DNA of 64,000 nt, from contig NZ_JAFCLU010000010.1 of NCBI RefSeq assembly GCF_018130385.1, forward strand, positions 124,001 through 188,000, read 5' to 3'. The DNA is from Bradyrhizobium sp. AUGA SZCCT0283. GTDB taxonomy: Bacteria; Pseudomonadota; Alphaproteobacteria; Rhizobiales; Xanthobacteraceae. The position numbers were made by a program, and so were the translations under genes. The notes beneath the pieces are model-generated. The model saw only the letters and a program-made list of their open reading frames with translations. It made no database searches and was not told the origin of the DNA. Positions 27,284 to 35,917 of the stretch are shown one piece after another. How positions within the stretch are numbered: the stretch's first letter is position 1; each line of letters begins with the position of its first letter.

Positions 27284-27319
27284 AGTGATGGTTCTGATTG
27301 CATCAGAACCATCACTCTA
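27281..27319. terminator. Perfect 18-bp-stem hairpin at the stop of the gentisate dioxygenase gene
   Basis: TAGAGTGATGGTTCTGAT and its exact complement are separated by three bases (TGC). The first three bases are the stop codon. The right arm is followed by ATTCTTGTTTTTGA, which provides a T-rich tail. It should terminate or strongly attenuate transcription, or protect the upstream mRNA end. I recall this hairpin joined to the following repeat as a frequent Bradyrhizobium intergenic element. Confidence 0.75.
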
Positions 27320-27373
27320 GATTCTTGTTTTTGACGCGTTTTCTTCACGCGAACCACTTCGCTCGAAAGCGCT
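27320..27373. repeat. Dispersed intergenic repeat, copy 1
   Basis: The block TGACGCGTTTTCTT-C-ACGCGAACC, then CACTTCGCT-C-GAAA-G-CGCT, recurs at 46391-46439 with only a few changes and a 7-base insertion between the two halves. Both copies lie just after a gene's 3' end. The outer GCGTTTTC and GAAAACGC arms can pair. It sits immediately downstream of the 18-bp hairpin. Confidence 0.75.
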
Positions 27374-27392
27374 ACAGGAGGAGAGAAAAGCA

Positions 27393-28304
27393 GTGCGTCT
27401 CGGTACCTATCGCAGCACGGTTGAGGCTGCTGCCCGTCTTGGCGCGGTTGTCGACGATCTCGTCGTGGACGTCGAGCAAGCAGGCCGGCACGCCGGGGCT
27501 TCCCTTCCGTCGTCGATGCTCGATTTCATTGATCTCGGGCCGCCTGCCTTGGCCGCGCTCAAGAAGATATTGAATGAGGGCAAGGACAACTGGCCCGTGG
27601 GCGCCGCATTGCCGCTGGCGAATGTCAGGCTGCTGGCGCCGATCCCGCGTCCACGCAAGAACATTTTTGGCATCGGTCTCAATTATGTCGAGCACGTCGC
27701 AGAATCGTCGCGGGCGCTGGACACGGCAAAGGATCTGCCCAAGCAGCCCATCATCTTCTCGAAGCCACCGACCAGCGTCATCGGGCCCGACGAAGCCATC
27801 CACCACAACAAGGCGATCACGCAGCAGCTCGACTGGGAAGTCGAGCTTGCCGTCGTGATGGGACGAACCGCGCGGCGCGTTTCGGAAGCCGAAGCGCTCG
27901 GCTTCGTGTTCGGCTATAGCGTGATGATCGACATCAGCGCCCGCGACAATCGCCGCGCCGGCCAGTGGATCTATTCGAAGGGGCAGGACACCTACGCGCC
28001 GTTCGGGCCCTGCATCGTCACGGCGGACGAGATTACCGATCCGCACGCGCTCGATCTCTGGCTGACGGTGAACGGCGTCGAGAAGCAGCGCTCCAACACG
28101 CGCCATATGCTGTTCAAGGTGCCGCTCCTGATATCAGACATTTCAGCGGCGATGACGCTGGAGCCGGGAGACATCATCGCGACCGGCACGCCCGAGGGCG
28201 TCGGCGCCGGGCGCTCGCCGCAGGAATGGCTGTGGCCGGGCGATGTGGTGGAAGCGGAAGTCACGGGCATCGGCCGGCTGCGCCATCCGGTGGTAGCGAT
28301 CTGA
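27393..28304 (+). CDS. Fumarylacetoacetate hydrolase family protein (fumarylpyruvate hydrolase-like)
   Basis: The 303-residue protein has the FAH C-terminal fold: NIFGIGLNYVEHVAES near residues 90-105, FSKPPTSVIGPDEAI, then LDWEVELAVVMG with the Glu metal ligands, FVFGYSVMIDISARD with the Asp ligand, and TGTPEGVG. Members hydrolyse the C-C bond of fumarylpyruvate or related diketo acids. Placement after a gentisate dioxygenase gene fits the gentisate route, although the hairpin between them may uncouple transcription. No maleylpyruvate isomerase gene is visible in the window. The start is a GTG at 27393 with AGGAGGAG upstream. Confidence 0.88.
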   Translation: MRLGTYRSTVEAAARLGAVVDDLVVDVEQAGRHAGASLPSSMLDFIDLGPPALAALKKILNEGKDNWPVGAALPLANVRLLAPIPRPRKNIFGIGLNYVEHVAESSRALDTAKDLPKQPIIFSKPPTSVIGPDEAIHHNKAITQQLDWEVELAVVMGRTARRVSEAEALGFVFGYSVMIDISARDNRRAGQWIYSKGQDTYAPFGPCIVTADEITDPHALDLWLTVNGVEKQRSNTRHMLFKVPLLISDISAAMTLEPGDIIATGTPEGVGAGRSPQEWLWPGDVVEAEVTGIGRLRHPVVAI

Positions 28305-28313
28305 GGGGCCGGC

Positions 28314-28961
28314 ATGATCTTCGACATGGAGACGCTGGAGGCGCAGAACCGCTACAAAATCCTGACGGCCACGGTAACGCCGCGGCCGATCGCCTGGATC
28401 ACCACGCTCTCCGCGAGCGGCGTGATCAATGCTGCGCCTTTCAGCTTCTTCAACGTGATGGGGCATGAGCCGCCCACCGTCGCGATCGGGCTTCTGGCGG
28501 GCTCGGAGCGCTTCAAGGATACGGCGGCGAACATCCTCGATACCGGAGAATTCGTCGTCAACCTCGTTGGCGAAGCCAACGCCGAGGCCATGAATATCAC
28601 CTGTATCGACGCGCCACCCGAGATCGACGAGCTGACGCTGGCCGGGCTGACGCCGGCTGCCTCGCAGGCGGTACGTCCGCCGCGCATCACGGAATCCCCG
28701 GTATCGTTCGAATGCCGGGTCCTCACTTCGCTCGTAACAGGGCCGCGGCAGACCGCCGTCATCGGCCGCGTGGTCCGCGCCCATGTGGATGATGCGGTGA
28801 TCCTGGACAAGGAGCGCTGTCACATCGATACGCAGGCGCTGCGCCTGATCGCCCGGATGCACGGAAGCGGCTGGTATGCGCGCTCCACCGACCTGTTCCA
28901 GATCGATCGCCCGACCTGGGCGGCGTGGCAGGAAAAGAACGCCAAGGCGAAACCTGCGTAG
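28314..28961 (+). CDS. Flavin reductase-like (FMN-binding) family protein
   Basis: The 215-residue protein has the flavin-reductase-like split-barrel fold. TPRPIAWITTLSASGVINAAPFSFFN at about residues 22-47 and FKDTAANILDTGEFVVNLV at about 62-80 are typical of this group, as is the late GPRQTAVIGRVVRAHVDD. Such proteins bind FMN and may supply reduced flavin or act directly on aromatic substrates. It begins 9 bases after the FAH gene and is followed by an opine-dehydrogenase-like gene. No partner monooxygenase is seen next to it, so its role in this operon is unclear. Confidence 0.85.
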   Translation: MIFDMETLEAQNRYKILTATVTPRPIAWITTLSASGVINAAPFSFFNVMGHEPPTVAIGLLAGSERFKDTAANILDTGEFVVNLVGEANAEAMNITCIDAPPEIDELTLAGLTPAASQAVRPPRITESPVSFECRVLTSLVTGPRQTAVIGRVVRAHVDDAVILDKERCHIDTQALRLIARMHGSGWYARSTDLFQIDRPTWAAWQEKNAKAKPA

Positions 28962-28984
28962 TGGGATCTGAAGCGGAGGATATC

Positions 28985-30076
28985 TTGAAAATTGCAGTGT
29001 TGGGTGGGGGCAACGGTTCGTTCGCGGCCGCCGGCGATTTCGCCTTGGCCGGTCACGAAGTCCGGCTCTGGCGGCGTAATCCTGGAGATGTCGAGGCGCA
29101 TCGCGCGCACGGCGGCACGATAACGGTCATCGATCGGTCGGGGCGACGTGAGGCTCGGCTTGCGATGGTTACGTCTTCGATCGCTGAGGCCATCGACGCG
29201 GCCGATCTCATTCTGTGTCCGGCACCGGCCTTCGCGCAGGCCGCGATCGCCGAGTTGGCCGCACCGCATTTGCGCGACGGTCAGGTGGTGTTTCTGCCGC
29301 CTGGAACGTTCGGCTCCTACATCTTCGCCAGGGCGGCAAAGGACGCGGGCAACCGCGCCGAGCTCGCAACCGCAGAGACTGGGACTTTGCCGTGGCTGGC
29401 GCGCAAGCAGGGCCCCTATGCGGTGCGCATCTCCGGCAGGGGTGCGCGGCTGCCGACCGGCGTGTTTCCATTACGCCTCGCCCCGCATGCGTTGGGCGTG
29501 ATCGACCGCGCGTTTCCGAACGCCATCGAGCCATGCGGCGATGCGCTGTCGGGCGCGCTGATGAATGCCGGTCCGATCATCCATCCGCCGCTGATCACCA
29601 TGAACGCCGGCCCGATCGAACATTTCGAGAAGTGGGACATCCATAAGGAGGGAACGCAGCCGGCGATACGCCGCGTGACGGACGCGCTCGATGCCGAACG
29701 CATCGCCATCCGCGAGGCGCTCGGCTATGGAGGGCCGCATTTTCCGCTCGCCGACCATTATTCGAAGGACGGCGAGCCTTGGATGTATGCGCGCGACGCG
29801 CATGACCAACTCACGGATTCCGGCGATTGGTCCGAACGCCTCATTCTCGTCGAGCACCGCTACATGCTGGAGGATTTGCGTCTTGGCCTGTCGTTCCTTA
29901 CATCGGTGGCGGGCCTCGCAGGCGTGCAGACACCTCTCGTCAAGGCGTTTCTAGCAATCGGCTCCGCGATCACGGGCAGAGATTTCGCCGTGGAGGGTCG
30001 GACCTTGTCTTCGCTCGGCCTCGGAGATCTTGACCGGGCTGCCTTGCAAAATCATCTCGCCGAGGGTTTCCGATGA
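28985..30076 (+). CDS. NAD/NADP octopine/nopaline dehydrogenase family protein
   Basis: The 363-residue protein begins at a TTG with GCGGAGGA ideally placed upstream. It has a Rossmann N-terminus (KIAVLGGGNGSFAAAGDFALAGHEVRLW) split over residues 2-30, followed by the opine-dehydrogenase helical domain containing HPPLITMNAGPIEH near residues 198-211 and a late His/Asp-bearing FPLADHYSKDGE. Members reductively couple amino acids with 2-oxo acids, or reduce related ketones. Its presence between a flavin reductase and a 3-hydroxyacyl-CoA dehydrogenase gene suggests a redox step in catabolism rather than opine use. It overlaps the next gene by 4 bases. Confidence 0.83.
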   Translation: MKIAVLGGGNGSFAAAGDFALAGHEVRLWRRNPGDVEAHRAHGGTITVIDRSGRREARLAMVTSSIAEAIDAADLILCPAPAFAQAAIAELAAPHLRDGQVVFLPPGTFGSYIFARAAKDAGNRAELATAETGTLPWLARKQGPYAVRISGRGARLPTGVFPLRLAPHALGVIDRAFPNAIEPCGDALSGALMNAGPIIHPPLITMNAGPIEHFEKWDIHKEGTQPAIRRVTDALDAERIAIREALGYGGPHFPLADHYSKDGEPWMYARDAHDQLTDSGDWSERLILVEHRYMLEDLRLGLSFLTSVAGLAGVQTPLVKAFLAIGSAITGRDFAVEGRTLSSLGLGDLDRAALQNHLAEGFR

Positions 30077-31050
30077 AGCCGGTCATCGGGTGTCTCGGTG
30101 CCGGACGAATGGGCCGCGGCATCGCGGTCGTCTTCGCATTCGCTGGCCACCAGGTGATCGTTGTCGACTTCAAGGAACGGGACGCGGCGGCATTTGAGGC
30201 GCTTGCGGTTGAGGCCAAAGCTGAAATTCGCTCGACACTCGAGATTCTCTCACGCATCGATCTGCTCCCGGCAGAACTTGTGCCCACAATCGCCGAGCGC
30301 ATCACGATCGTGTCTCGGCAGGATGCGGGTGCGGCGCTGCCGCGCTGCGATGTCATCTTCGAGGGGATGCCGGAGATTCTCGCATTGAAGCAGGCCGCGC
30401 TGGCCGAAGCCTCGCAGCTCGCGGGCGAGGGTCCGATCATCGCCTCGACCACGTCGACGATTTTGGTCGACGATCTCGCGGGATCGATCGAGCATCCCGG
30501 CCGCTTCCTCAATGCGCACTGGCTCAATCCGGCCTATCTCGTGCCGCTGATCGAATTGTCTCCCGGGCGGCTTACCGCGCCGGAAGTGACAGTGCGGATG
30601 AAGGCGCTGCTCGAAGGCATCGGCAAGGTGCCGGTGGTCTGCGCAGCGCGTCCGGGCTTCATCGTTCCCAGAATTCAGGCGCTGGCGATGAACGAAGCCG
30701 CCCGCATGGTGGAGGAGGGGGTCGCTTCGGCCGAAGATATCGACAAGGCCGTCATTTATGGCTTCGGATTCCGCTTCGCGGTGTTGGGCCTGCTCGAATT
30801 CATCGACTGGGGCGGAGGCGATATCCTGCATCATGCCAGCCGCTATCTGGTCGAGGCGCTCGGCGACAGCCGTTACGCCGCGCCTGACATCATCGCGGCG
30901 AATATGCGCGAAGGACGCATCGGCATGAAGACCGGGCAAGGATTCATGAACTATGAAGGCGTCGACCAGGCCGCCTATCGCGAGCAGCGCCTTGCGGCCT
31001 TTGCCGCGGCACTGCGGGCCATGGGGCTCGCCCGCGAACCCGTCGCTTGA
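30073..31050 (+). CDS. 3-hydroxyacyl-CoA dehydrogenase (NAD-dependent)
   Basis: The 325-residue protein has the N-terminal NAD-binding fold GCLGAGRMGRGIA at residues 6-18 and the catalytic-region sequence LNAHWLNPAYLVPLIEL near 157-173, where the His-x-Asn-Pro pattern is expected. A C-terminal dimerisation domain with TGQGFMNYEG closes the protein. It oxidises a 3-hydroxyacyl-CoA to the 3-oxoacyl-CoA, in beta-oxidation or a ring-derived CoA pathway. Its start overlaps the upstream gene as ATGA, so the two are translationally coupled. It converges with livF. Confidence 0.88.
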   Translation: MKPVIGCLGAGRMGRGIAVVFAFAGHQVIVVDFKERDAAAFEALAVEAKAEIRSTLEILSRIDLLPAELVPTIAERITIVSRQDAGAALPRCDVIFEGMPEILALKQAALAEASQLAGEGPIIASTTSTILVDDLAGSIEHPGRFLNAHWLNPAYLVPLIELSPGRLTAPEVTVRMKALLEGIGKVPVVCAARPGFIVPRIQALAMNEAARMVEEGVASAEDIDKAVIYGFGFRFAVLGLLEFIDWGGGDILHHASRYLVEALGDSRYAAPDIIAANMREGRIGMKTGQGFMNYEGVDQAAYREQRLAAFAAALRAMGLAREPVA

Positions 31051-31071
31051 TGCTTATCGCGCGCCGTCGCG

Positions 31072-31785
31072 TCAGTGGCCGCCCAGATAGGCTGCGATCA
31101 GTTTCGGGTCGTGGATCAGCGTGTCCGCCGGACCGGACTGGATGATCTCGCCGGTTTCCAGCACATAGCCGTAATCCGCGGTCTCGAGCGCAGCGCGGGC
31201 GTTCTGCTCGACGAGCAGGACCGAAACGCCGAGGCTCCGCAGCGAAGCGATGGTGCGGAAGATTTCGCGGACGATGAGCGGGGCGAGGCCGAGACTGGGT
31301 TCATCGAGGACGAGGAGTTTCGGCTTCGCCATCAGCGCGCGGCCGAGCGCCAGCATCTGCCGTTCGCCGCCCGATAGGGTGCCGGCGGCCTGCTTGCTGC
31401 GCTCCTTCAGCCGCGGGAAGCGGTCGAACACGTCGTCGAGGCTTTTGCGCGTCGTCGAGCGGTCGCGCAGGCTGTAGGTGCCGAGCAGCAGATTGTCGGC
31501 GACCGACATGTCGGCAAACAGCTCGCGCTTCTCGGGCACGAGGCAGAGGCCGCGTTCGACGCGGCCCTCGACATCGATTCGCGCCAGATCGGCGCCCTGA
31601 AAGATCATTCGCCCCGTAGACTTCAGCAGCCCAATCGCCGCCATCAGCAGCGTGGTCTTGCCGGCGCCGTTCGGGCCGATCACGGTCACGATCTGCCCCT
31701 GCTCGACAGACAGCGAGACGTTCCGCACCGCCTCGACCTTGCCGTAGGCGACTGACACATTCTCGATCGAGAACATCTGTGTCAC
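31072..31785 (-). CDS. livF: ABC transporter ATP-binding protein, LivF-type
   Basis: The 237-residue ATPase has Walker A GPNGAGKTTL near residues 38-47, the signature LSGGERQMLALGRALM near 136-151, Walker B LLVLDEPS near 157-164 and the H-loop replaced by LLVEQN, typical of LivF. It energises import with the LivG domain of the adjacent fusion protein. Its start overlaps the livMG stop by 4 bases. It is the last gene of the leftward importer operon. In rhodopseudomonads and bradyrhizobia, such HAAT importers often carry aromatic acids rather than amino acids, which suits this neighbourhood. Confidence 0.93.
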   Translation of the reverse strand: MTQMFSIENVSVAYGKVEAVRNVSLSVEQGQIVTVIGPNGAGKTTLLMAAIGLLKSTGRMIFQGADLARIDVEGRVERGLCLVPEKRELFADMSVADNLLLGTYSLRDRSTTRKSLDDVFDRFPRLKERSKQAAGTLSGGERQMLALGRALMAKPKLLVLDEPSLGLAPLIVREIFRTIASLRSLGVSVLLVEQNARAALETADYGYVLETGEIIQSGPADTLIHDPKLIAAYLGGH

Positions 31786-33551
31786 GCGACACCTCCGAGA
31801 TAGGCTTCCTGGACGCGGGCATCGCTGCGGATCGCCGCCGGCTCGCCCTCGCAGAGCTTTGAGCCGAAATCGAGCACGACGATGCGGTCGACCAGCGACA
31901 TGACGAACTCCATGTCATGTTCGACGAGCAGGATCGTCAGGTGGTCCGCGCGCAGCGAGCGCAGCAGTTCGGCGAGCTTGAGCTTTTCCTGGCGGCGCAG
32001 GCCGGCCGCCGGCTCGTCGAGGACGAGCAGCGTCGGATCGGCGGCGAGCGCGCGGGCGATCTCGAGCACGCGCTGATTGCCGAGCGGCAAATTGCCGGCG
32101 AGCTCGAACGGCTTGTCGCCTAGCCCGACCCGTTCGAGCTGCCGCAGCGCCTCGTAGCGGGCGCTGGCCTCTTCCGCCTGGTTGAGGTGCAGGGCGCCGG
32201 CGAGCAGGCCGGTCTTGGTGCGCGAATAGGTGCCGAGCAGCACGTTGTCGAGCAGCGTCATGCGCGGGCGCAGCTTGACGTGCTGGAAGGTGCGGGAAAT
32301 CCCGGCCCTGGCGATGTGGAATTGCTGGTCGCGGGTAATCGGGCGGCCCGCGAACGCGATCTCGCCGCTGTTGGCGCGCAGCGCCCCCGTGAGCAGGTTG
32401 AACATCGTGGTCTTGCCGGCGCCGTTCGGGCCGATCAGCCCGAGAATTTCGCCGGACCTGACCTCGAAGCTGACATTGTTGACGGCGACGAGACCGCCAA
32501 ATCGCCGCTGCGCGTCGCTGACCTTAAGAAGGAGCGTGCCGGGCGCCGGCTGCTCGCGGCGCGGCAACTCTGTCGCCGCTTGCGGACGGGACTGCTTGAG
32601 CTCCGGTAGAAAACCTGCGAGGAACGGGACGATGCCCTGCCGGGCGCGTTGCAGGAACAGGATGAACAGCGCCGAGAACGCCACGATCTCGAGCTGGCCG
32701 GAGGCACCCTTCGCGATCAGCGGCAGGTAGTCCTGCACGGAATTCTTCAGGAGCGTGACGATCGCAGCACCAACCACGCCGCCCAAAATGCTCCCCGAGC
32801 CGCCGACCATCGCCATCATCAGATATTCGATGCCCATGCTGGCGTCGAACGGCCCGGGGCTGACGAAACGGCCGAGATGGGCATAGAGCCATCCGGACAG
32901 CGCGCCGAGGAACGCGGCGATGACGAACGTCACCAGCTTGATCTGGAACGCGCTGATGCCGAGGCTTTCGACCAGCGTATTGCCGCCGCGGAGCGCGCGC
33001 ATCGCACGCCCGATGCGGGAGTCGAGCAGGTTGTAGCAGAGGAGGAGGATCGCCACGACGATGGCCCAGATCAGGAAATAGATCTGCCAGCTCTCTACCA
33101 AAGCGGCCGGGCCGATCGAGATCGGTGGAATGCCCGAGATGCCGTTATGTTGGCCGAGGCCGTCGATGTTGCCGAACAGGAACGCGATCGCCAGTCCCCA
33201 GGCGACCGTGCTCAGCGACAGGAAGTGGCCGCCCAGGCGCAGCGTCACGAAGCCCAGGATCGCGGCGATGCTGCAGGTGAGAACCACGGCCAGTACCAGT
33301 CCGAGCCAGGGCGAGTAGCCGTTCACCGCCGTAACCCACGCCGTTGCGTAAGCCGCGACGCCGACAAAGGCCGCCTGACCGAACGACACAATGCCGCCGA
33401 CCCCGGTCAGCAGCGCCAGGCCGATGGCCGCAAGCGAGTAGATGCCGATGTAGTTCAGCAAGGTGATGCTGAACGGATTGAGCACGAAGGGCGCCGCCAC
33501 GAGGCAGGCGATCGCCGCGACAATGATGAGACGGATCTGCTGCAGTGTCAT
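31782..33551 (-). CDS. ABC transporter permease/ATP-binding fusion, LivM-LivG
   Basis: The 589-residue protein joins two normally separate subunits. Residues 1-320 form the LivM permease with about ten membrane segments (for example GIVSFGQAAFVGVAAYATAW and GGSGSILGGVVGAAIV). Residues from about 340 form the LivG ATPase with Walker A GPNGAGKTT, LPLGNQRVLEIARALAADP as signature region and LLVLDEPAAGL as Walker B. The linker (about 320-340) is hydrophilic and Pro-rich. The gene overlaps livH and livF by 4 bases each, so the operon is translationally coupled. Such fusions occur in related alphaproteobacteria. Confidence 0.92.
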   Translation of the reverse strand: MTLQQIRLIIVAAIACLVAAPFVLNPFSITLLNYIGIYSLAAIGLALLTGVGGIVSFGQAAFVGVAAYATAWVTAVNGYSPWLGLVLAVVLTCSIAAILGFVTLRLGGHFLSLSTVAWGLAIAFLFGNIDGLGQHNGISGIPPISIGPAALVESWQIYFLIWAIVVAILLLCYNLLDSRIGRAMRALRGGNTLVESLGISAFQIKLVTFVIAAFLGALSGWLYAHLGRFVSPGPFDASMGIEYLMMAMVGGSGSILGGVVGAAIVTLLKNSVQDYLPLIAKGASGQLEIVAFSALFILFLQRARQGIVPFLAGFLPELKQSRPQAATELPRREQPAPGTLLLKVSDAQRRFGGLVAVNNVSFEVRSGEILGLIGPNGAGKTTMFNLLTGALRANSGEIAFAGRPITRDQQFHIARAGISRTFQHVKLRPRMTLLDNVLLGTYSRTKTGLLAGALHLNQAEEASARYEALRQLERVGLGDKPFELAGNLPLGNQRVLEIARALAADPTLLVLDEPAAGLRRQEKLKLAELLRSLRADHLTILLVEHDMEFVMSLVDRIVVLDFGSKLCEGEPAAIRSDARVQEAYLGGVA

Positions 33552-34591
33552 TCCTCGACTTCCTCTTCGGAATGCTGCGAGGCGAGCGAACGCCAGAGCA
33601 GGACGGGGATCAGCAGCGAGAAGACGATGACGTCCTTCAAGGTGCTGCTCTCGAACGAAGCGAAGCTCTCGATAATGCCGACGCCGAACGCGCCAAGCGC
33701 AGCACCTGGATAGCTGGCCATGCCGCCGACGATAGCGCCGACGAAGGCTTTCAGGCCGAGCAGGAATCCGGAATCGTAGAAGATGGTGTTCACAGGCGCG
33801 ATCAAGATGCCAGAGACTCCCGCCATCAGTGATCCCAAGAGATAGGCGATGGTGCCTGCGCGCGCGGGCCTGATTCCCATCAGCCGGGCGCCGGTCCGGT
33901 TCAGGGCAGTCGCGCGCAGCGCCTTGCCGACCAGCGTGAAGTCGAAGAACAGAAACAGCAGGCCGCTGAACACGAGGGCCGCCGCCAGGATCAATATCGT
34001 CTGTCCGGAAACGTGAACGCCCGCGATCTCCATCGCCATCGACGTCAGCGGTTCGGTCCGGACGCCTTCAGGACCGAAGAACAGCAAGCCAAGTCCGACC
34101 AGCGCGAAATGAAGCGCGACCGAGACCGTCAGCAACAACAGAACCGAGGCGTCCGCGATCGGGCGGAACACGATCCGGTCGAGGAGCGGCGAGATCGGCA
34201 TGATCAAGAGCAGCGCCAGCACGATCCGGACCGGCATCGGCGGATTGAAACGCATCGTCAGCCAGACGATCCCGACGACAATCAAGGGCAACACGAGATA
34301 GCCGAGGACGGCCTTCGGCACCGCGCGAAGCTCGCCGGCGCGCGCCAGCGAGACGACTTCCATCGCGCTGGCCATGCAGGCCAGCACGACAACCAGCCCG
34401 ACCGTTCCGGGAAGCTGCCTGGCGTCGAGCGCCGCCAGGGTGAGCGCCGTGAAGGCTGCGATGTCGCCGAACGGAATGAAGATCACCCGCGTCACGGTGA
34501 AGATCAGCACGGTGCCGATCGCGACCAGGGCGTAGACCGCCCCGGTCGCTATTCCGTCGATCGCAAGAATCGCTGCGATGTCTGCCGTCAT
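33548..34591 (-). CDS. livH: ABC transporter permease, LivH-type
   Basis: The 347-residue membrane protein has about eight to nine hydrophobic segments, starting DGIATGAVYALVAIGTVLIF. It contains the conserved late stretch GLKAFVGAIVGGMASYPGAALGAFGVGI shown here only in part (KAFVGAIVGGMASYPGA). It forms the channel together with the LivM half of the fusion protein. It carries a longer acidic C-terminal tail (SQHSEEEVEE). It starts 38 bases after the binding-protein gene and overlaps the fusion gene by 4 bases. Confidence 0.92.
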   Translation of the reverse strand: MTADIAAILAIDGIATGAVYALVAIGTVLIFTVTRVIFIPFGDIAAFTALTLAALDARQLPGTVGLVVVLACMASAMEVVSLARAGELRAVPKAVLGYLVLPLIVVGIVWLTMRFNPPMPVRIVLALLLIMPISPLLDRIVFRPIADASVLLLLTVSVALHFALVGLGLLFFGPEGVRTEPLTSMAMEIAGVHVSGQTILILAAALVFSGLLFLFFDFTLVGKALRATALNRTGARLMGIRPARAGTIAYLLGSLMAGVSGILIAPVNTIFYDSGFLLGLKAFVGAIVGGMASYPGAALGAFGVGIIESFASFESSTLKDVIVFSLLIPVLLWRSLASQHSEEEVEE

Positions 34592-34629
34592 GCCGTCGGC
34601 CGTCCTTCCGTGTTATGCCTCGGCTTCGC

Positions 34630-35778
34630 TCAGGGCTGGTAGGTCCAGGCGCCGTTGTTCAGGCGGACGATCACCAGCGCGCGCTCGTCCACGCCGTGGT
34701 AGGCGCCGGGCTTGAAGTTGTAGACCGCGTGCACGCCCGAGAGCTCCTTGGTGTTGAGGATCTCGTCGCGCAGGGCCTTGCGGAATTCGACGGTGCCGGG
34801 TTTCGCGGTCTTCAGCGCGCGCGCCGCGGCGGAGGTGAAGATCATCCAGCCGTCGAAGGAATAGGCCGAGAACCCGTCCGTGGTCGGGACATTGTTGGCC
34901 TTCAGGAAGGCGGCGCGGAAGTCGAGCGCGAGCTTCTTGGCGAAATGGTTGTCGGGAAGCTGTTCGGCCACGATGACCGGACCGGCGGAGACCTGAATGC
35001 CTTCCGCGGCCTTGCCGCCGACGCGCACGAAATCGGGATTGACCAGCGCGACCGTGCCGTAGGTCTTGCCCTTAAAGCCACGTTCGCCGAGCGCGAGCAG
35101 CGGCAGCGCGCCCTGCGTGCCCGATCCGCCGATCAGCACGGCATCCGGGCGCACGGCGAGAACCTTGAGGATCTGGCCTGTGACCGACGTATCGACACGC
35201 GCGTAGCGCTCGTTGGTCAGCACCTTGATGCCGTCCTCGGCTTCCACCGCCTTGGCGCCGTTGTAGACGAGATCGCCCCAGGCATCAGAGAAGCCGATAT
35301 AGCCGATGTTCTTCATGGCATCGCGCTTCATGCGGTCGGCGACGACCTTGACCAGCAGGGAGGCGGGCTGCGGAACGGAAATGCCCCATTGATCCGCGGG
35401 GTTGGGCTGCCCGATCACCGGGGAGACGGCGATCATCGGCACCTTCAGTTCGGTCGCGACCGCCATCATCGCGATGGTCGAAGGCGCCGTTGCGGTGCCG
35501 ATCAGCAGATCGACCTTCTCTTCTTCAATGAGCTTGCGCGCGTTGCGGGTCGCAGCGGAGGGATCGGAGCCGTCGTCGAGCTGAATCAGCTTGATCTTCT
35601 CGCCGTTGACCTCGTTCTTGTATTCCATGGCGGCCTGGATGCCGCGCCCGTACGGGATGCCGATCGAGGAGCCGGGTCCACTGAGCGACGTCACGAATCC
35701 GATCGTGATGTCGGCCTGTGCGGTCGAGGCCGCCACGAGGCTGCCGATGAGTGCAGTCAAACTCAACATCTTGCGCAT
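34630..35778 (-). CDS. Branched-chain amino acid / aromatic acid ABC transporter substrate-binding protein
   Basis: The 382-residue protein starts with a signal peptide (MRKMLSLTALIGSLVAASTA) and a type-I periplasmic binding fold: ITIGFVTSLSGPGSSIGIP, QLDDGSDPSAATRNARKLI and VPMIAVSPV. It is the receptor for the importer encoded by livH, livMG and livF downstream in the same operon. A clear paralogue lies at 41761-42918. The ATG at 35778 follows AAGGGG; an upstream open frame lacks support. The ligand is not readable but aromatic acids are likely given the CoA-ligase genes nearby. Confidence 0.92.
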   Translation of the reverse strand: MRKMLSLTALIGSLVAASTAQADITIGFVTSLSGPGSSIGIPYGRGIQAAMEYKNEVNGEKIKLIQLDDGSDPSAATRNARKLIEEEKVDLLIGTATAPSTIAMMAVATELKVPMIAVSPVIGQPNPADQWGISVPQPASLLVKVVADRMKRDAMKNIGYIGFSDAWGDLVYNGAKAVEAEDGIKVLTNERYARVDTSVTGQILKVLAVRPDAVLIGGSGTQGALPLLALGERGFKGKTYGTVALVNPDFVRVGGKAAEGIQVSAGPVIVAEQLPDNHFAKKLALDFRAAFLKANNVPTTDGFSAYSFDGWMIFTSAAARALKTAKPGTVEFRKALRDEILNTKELSGVHAVYNFKPGAYHGVDERALVIVRLNNGAWTYQP

Positions 35779-35917
35779 TGCATTCCCCTTGGTTGAAAAC
35801 AGCCGCGACCTGAGCGAAATGTCAGCATGGATCGAGGTCGGACCAGCACGATCGATGCCGCAGTTGTTGCCGAAAGCCGGCGCGGGCCTGGTCCCCGCAT
35901 CCGGATGGAGTTGTGAA

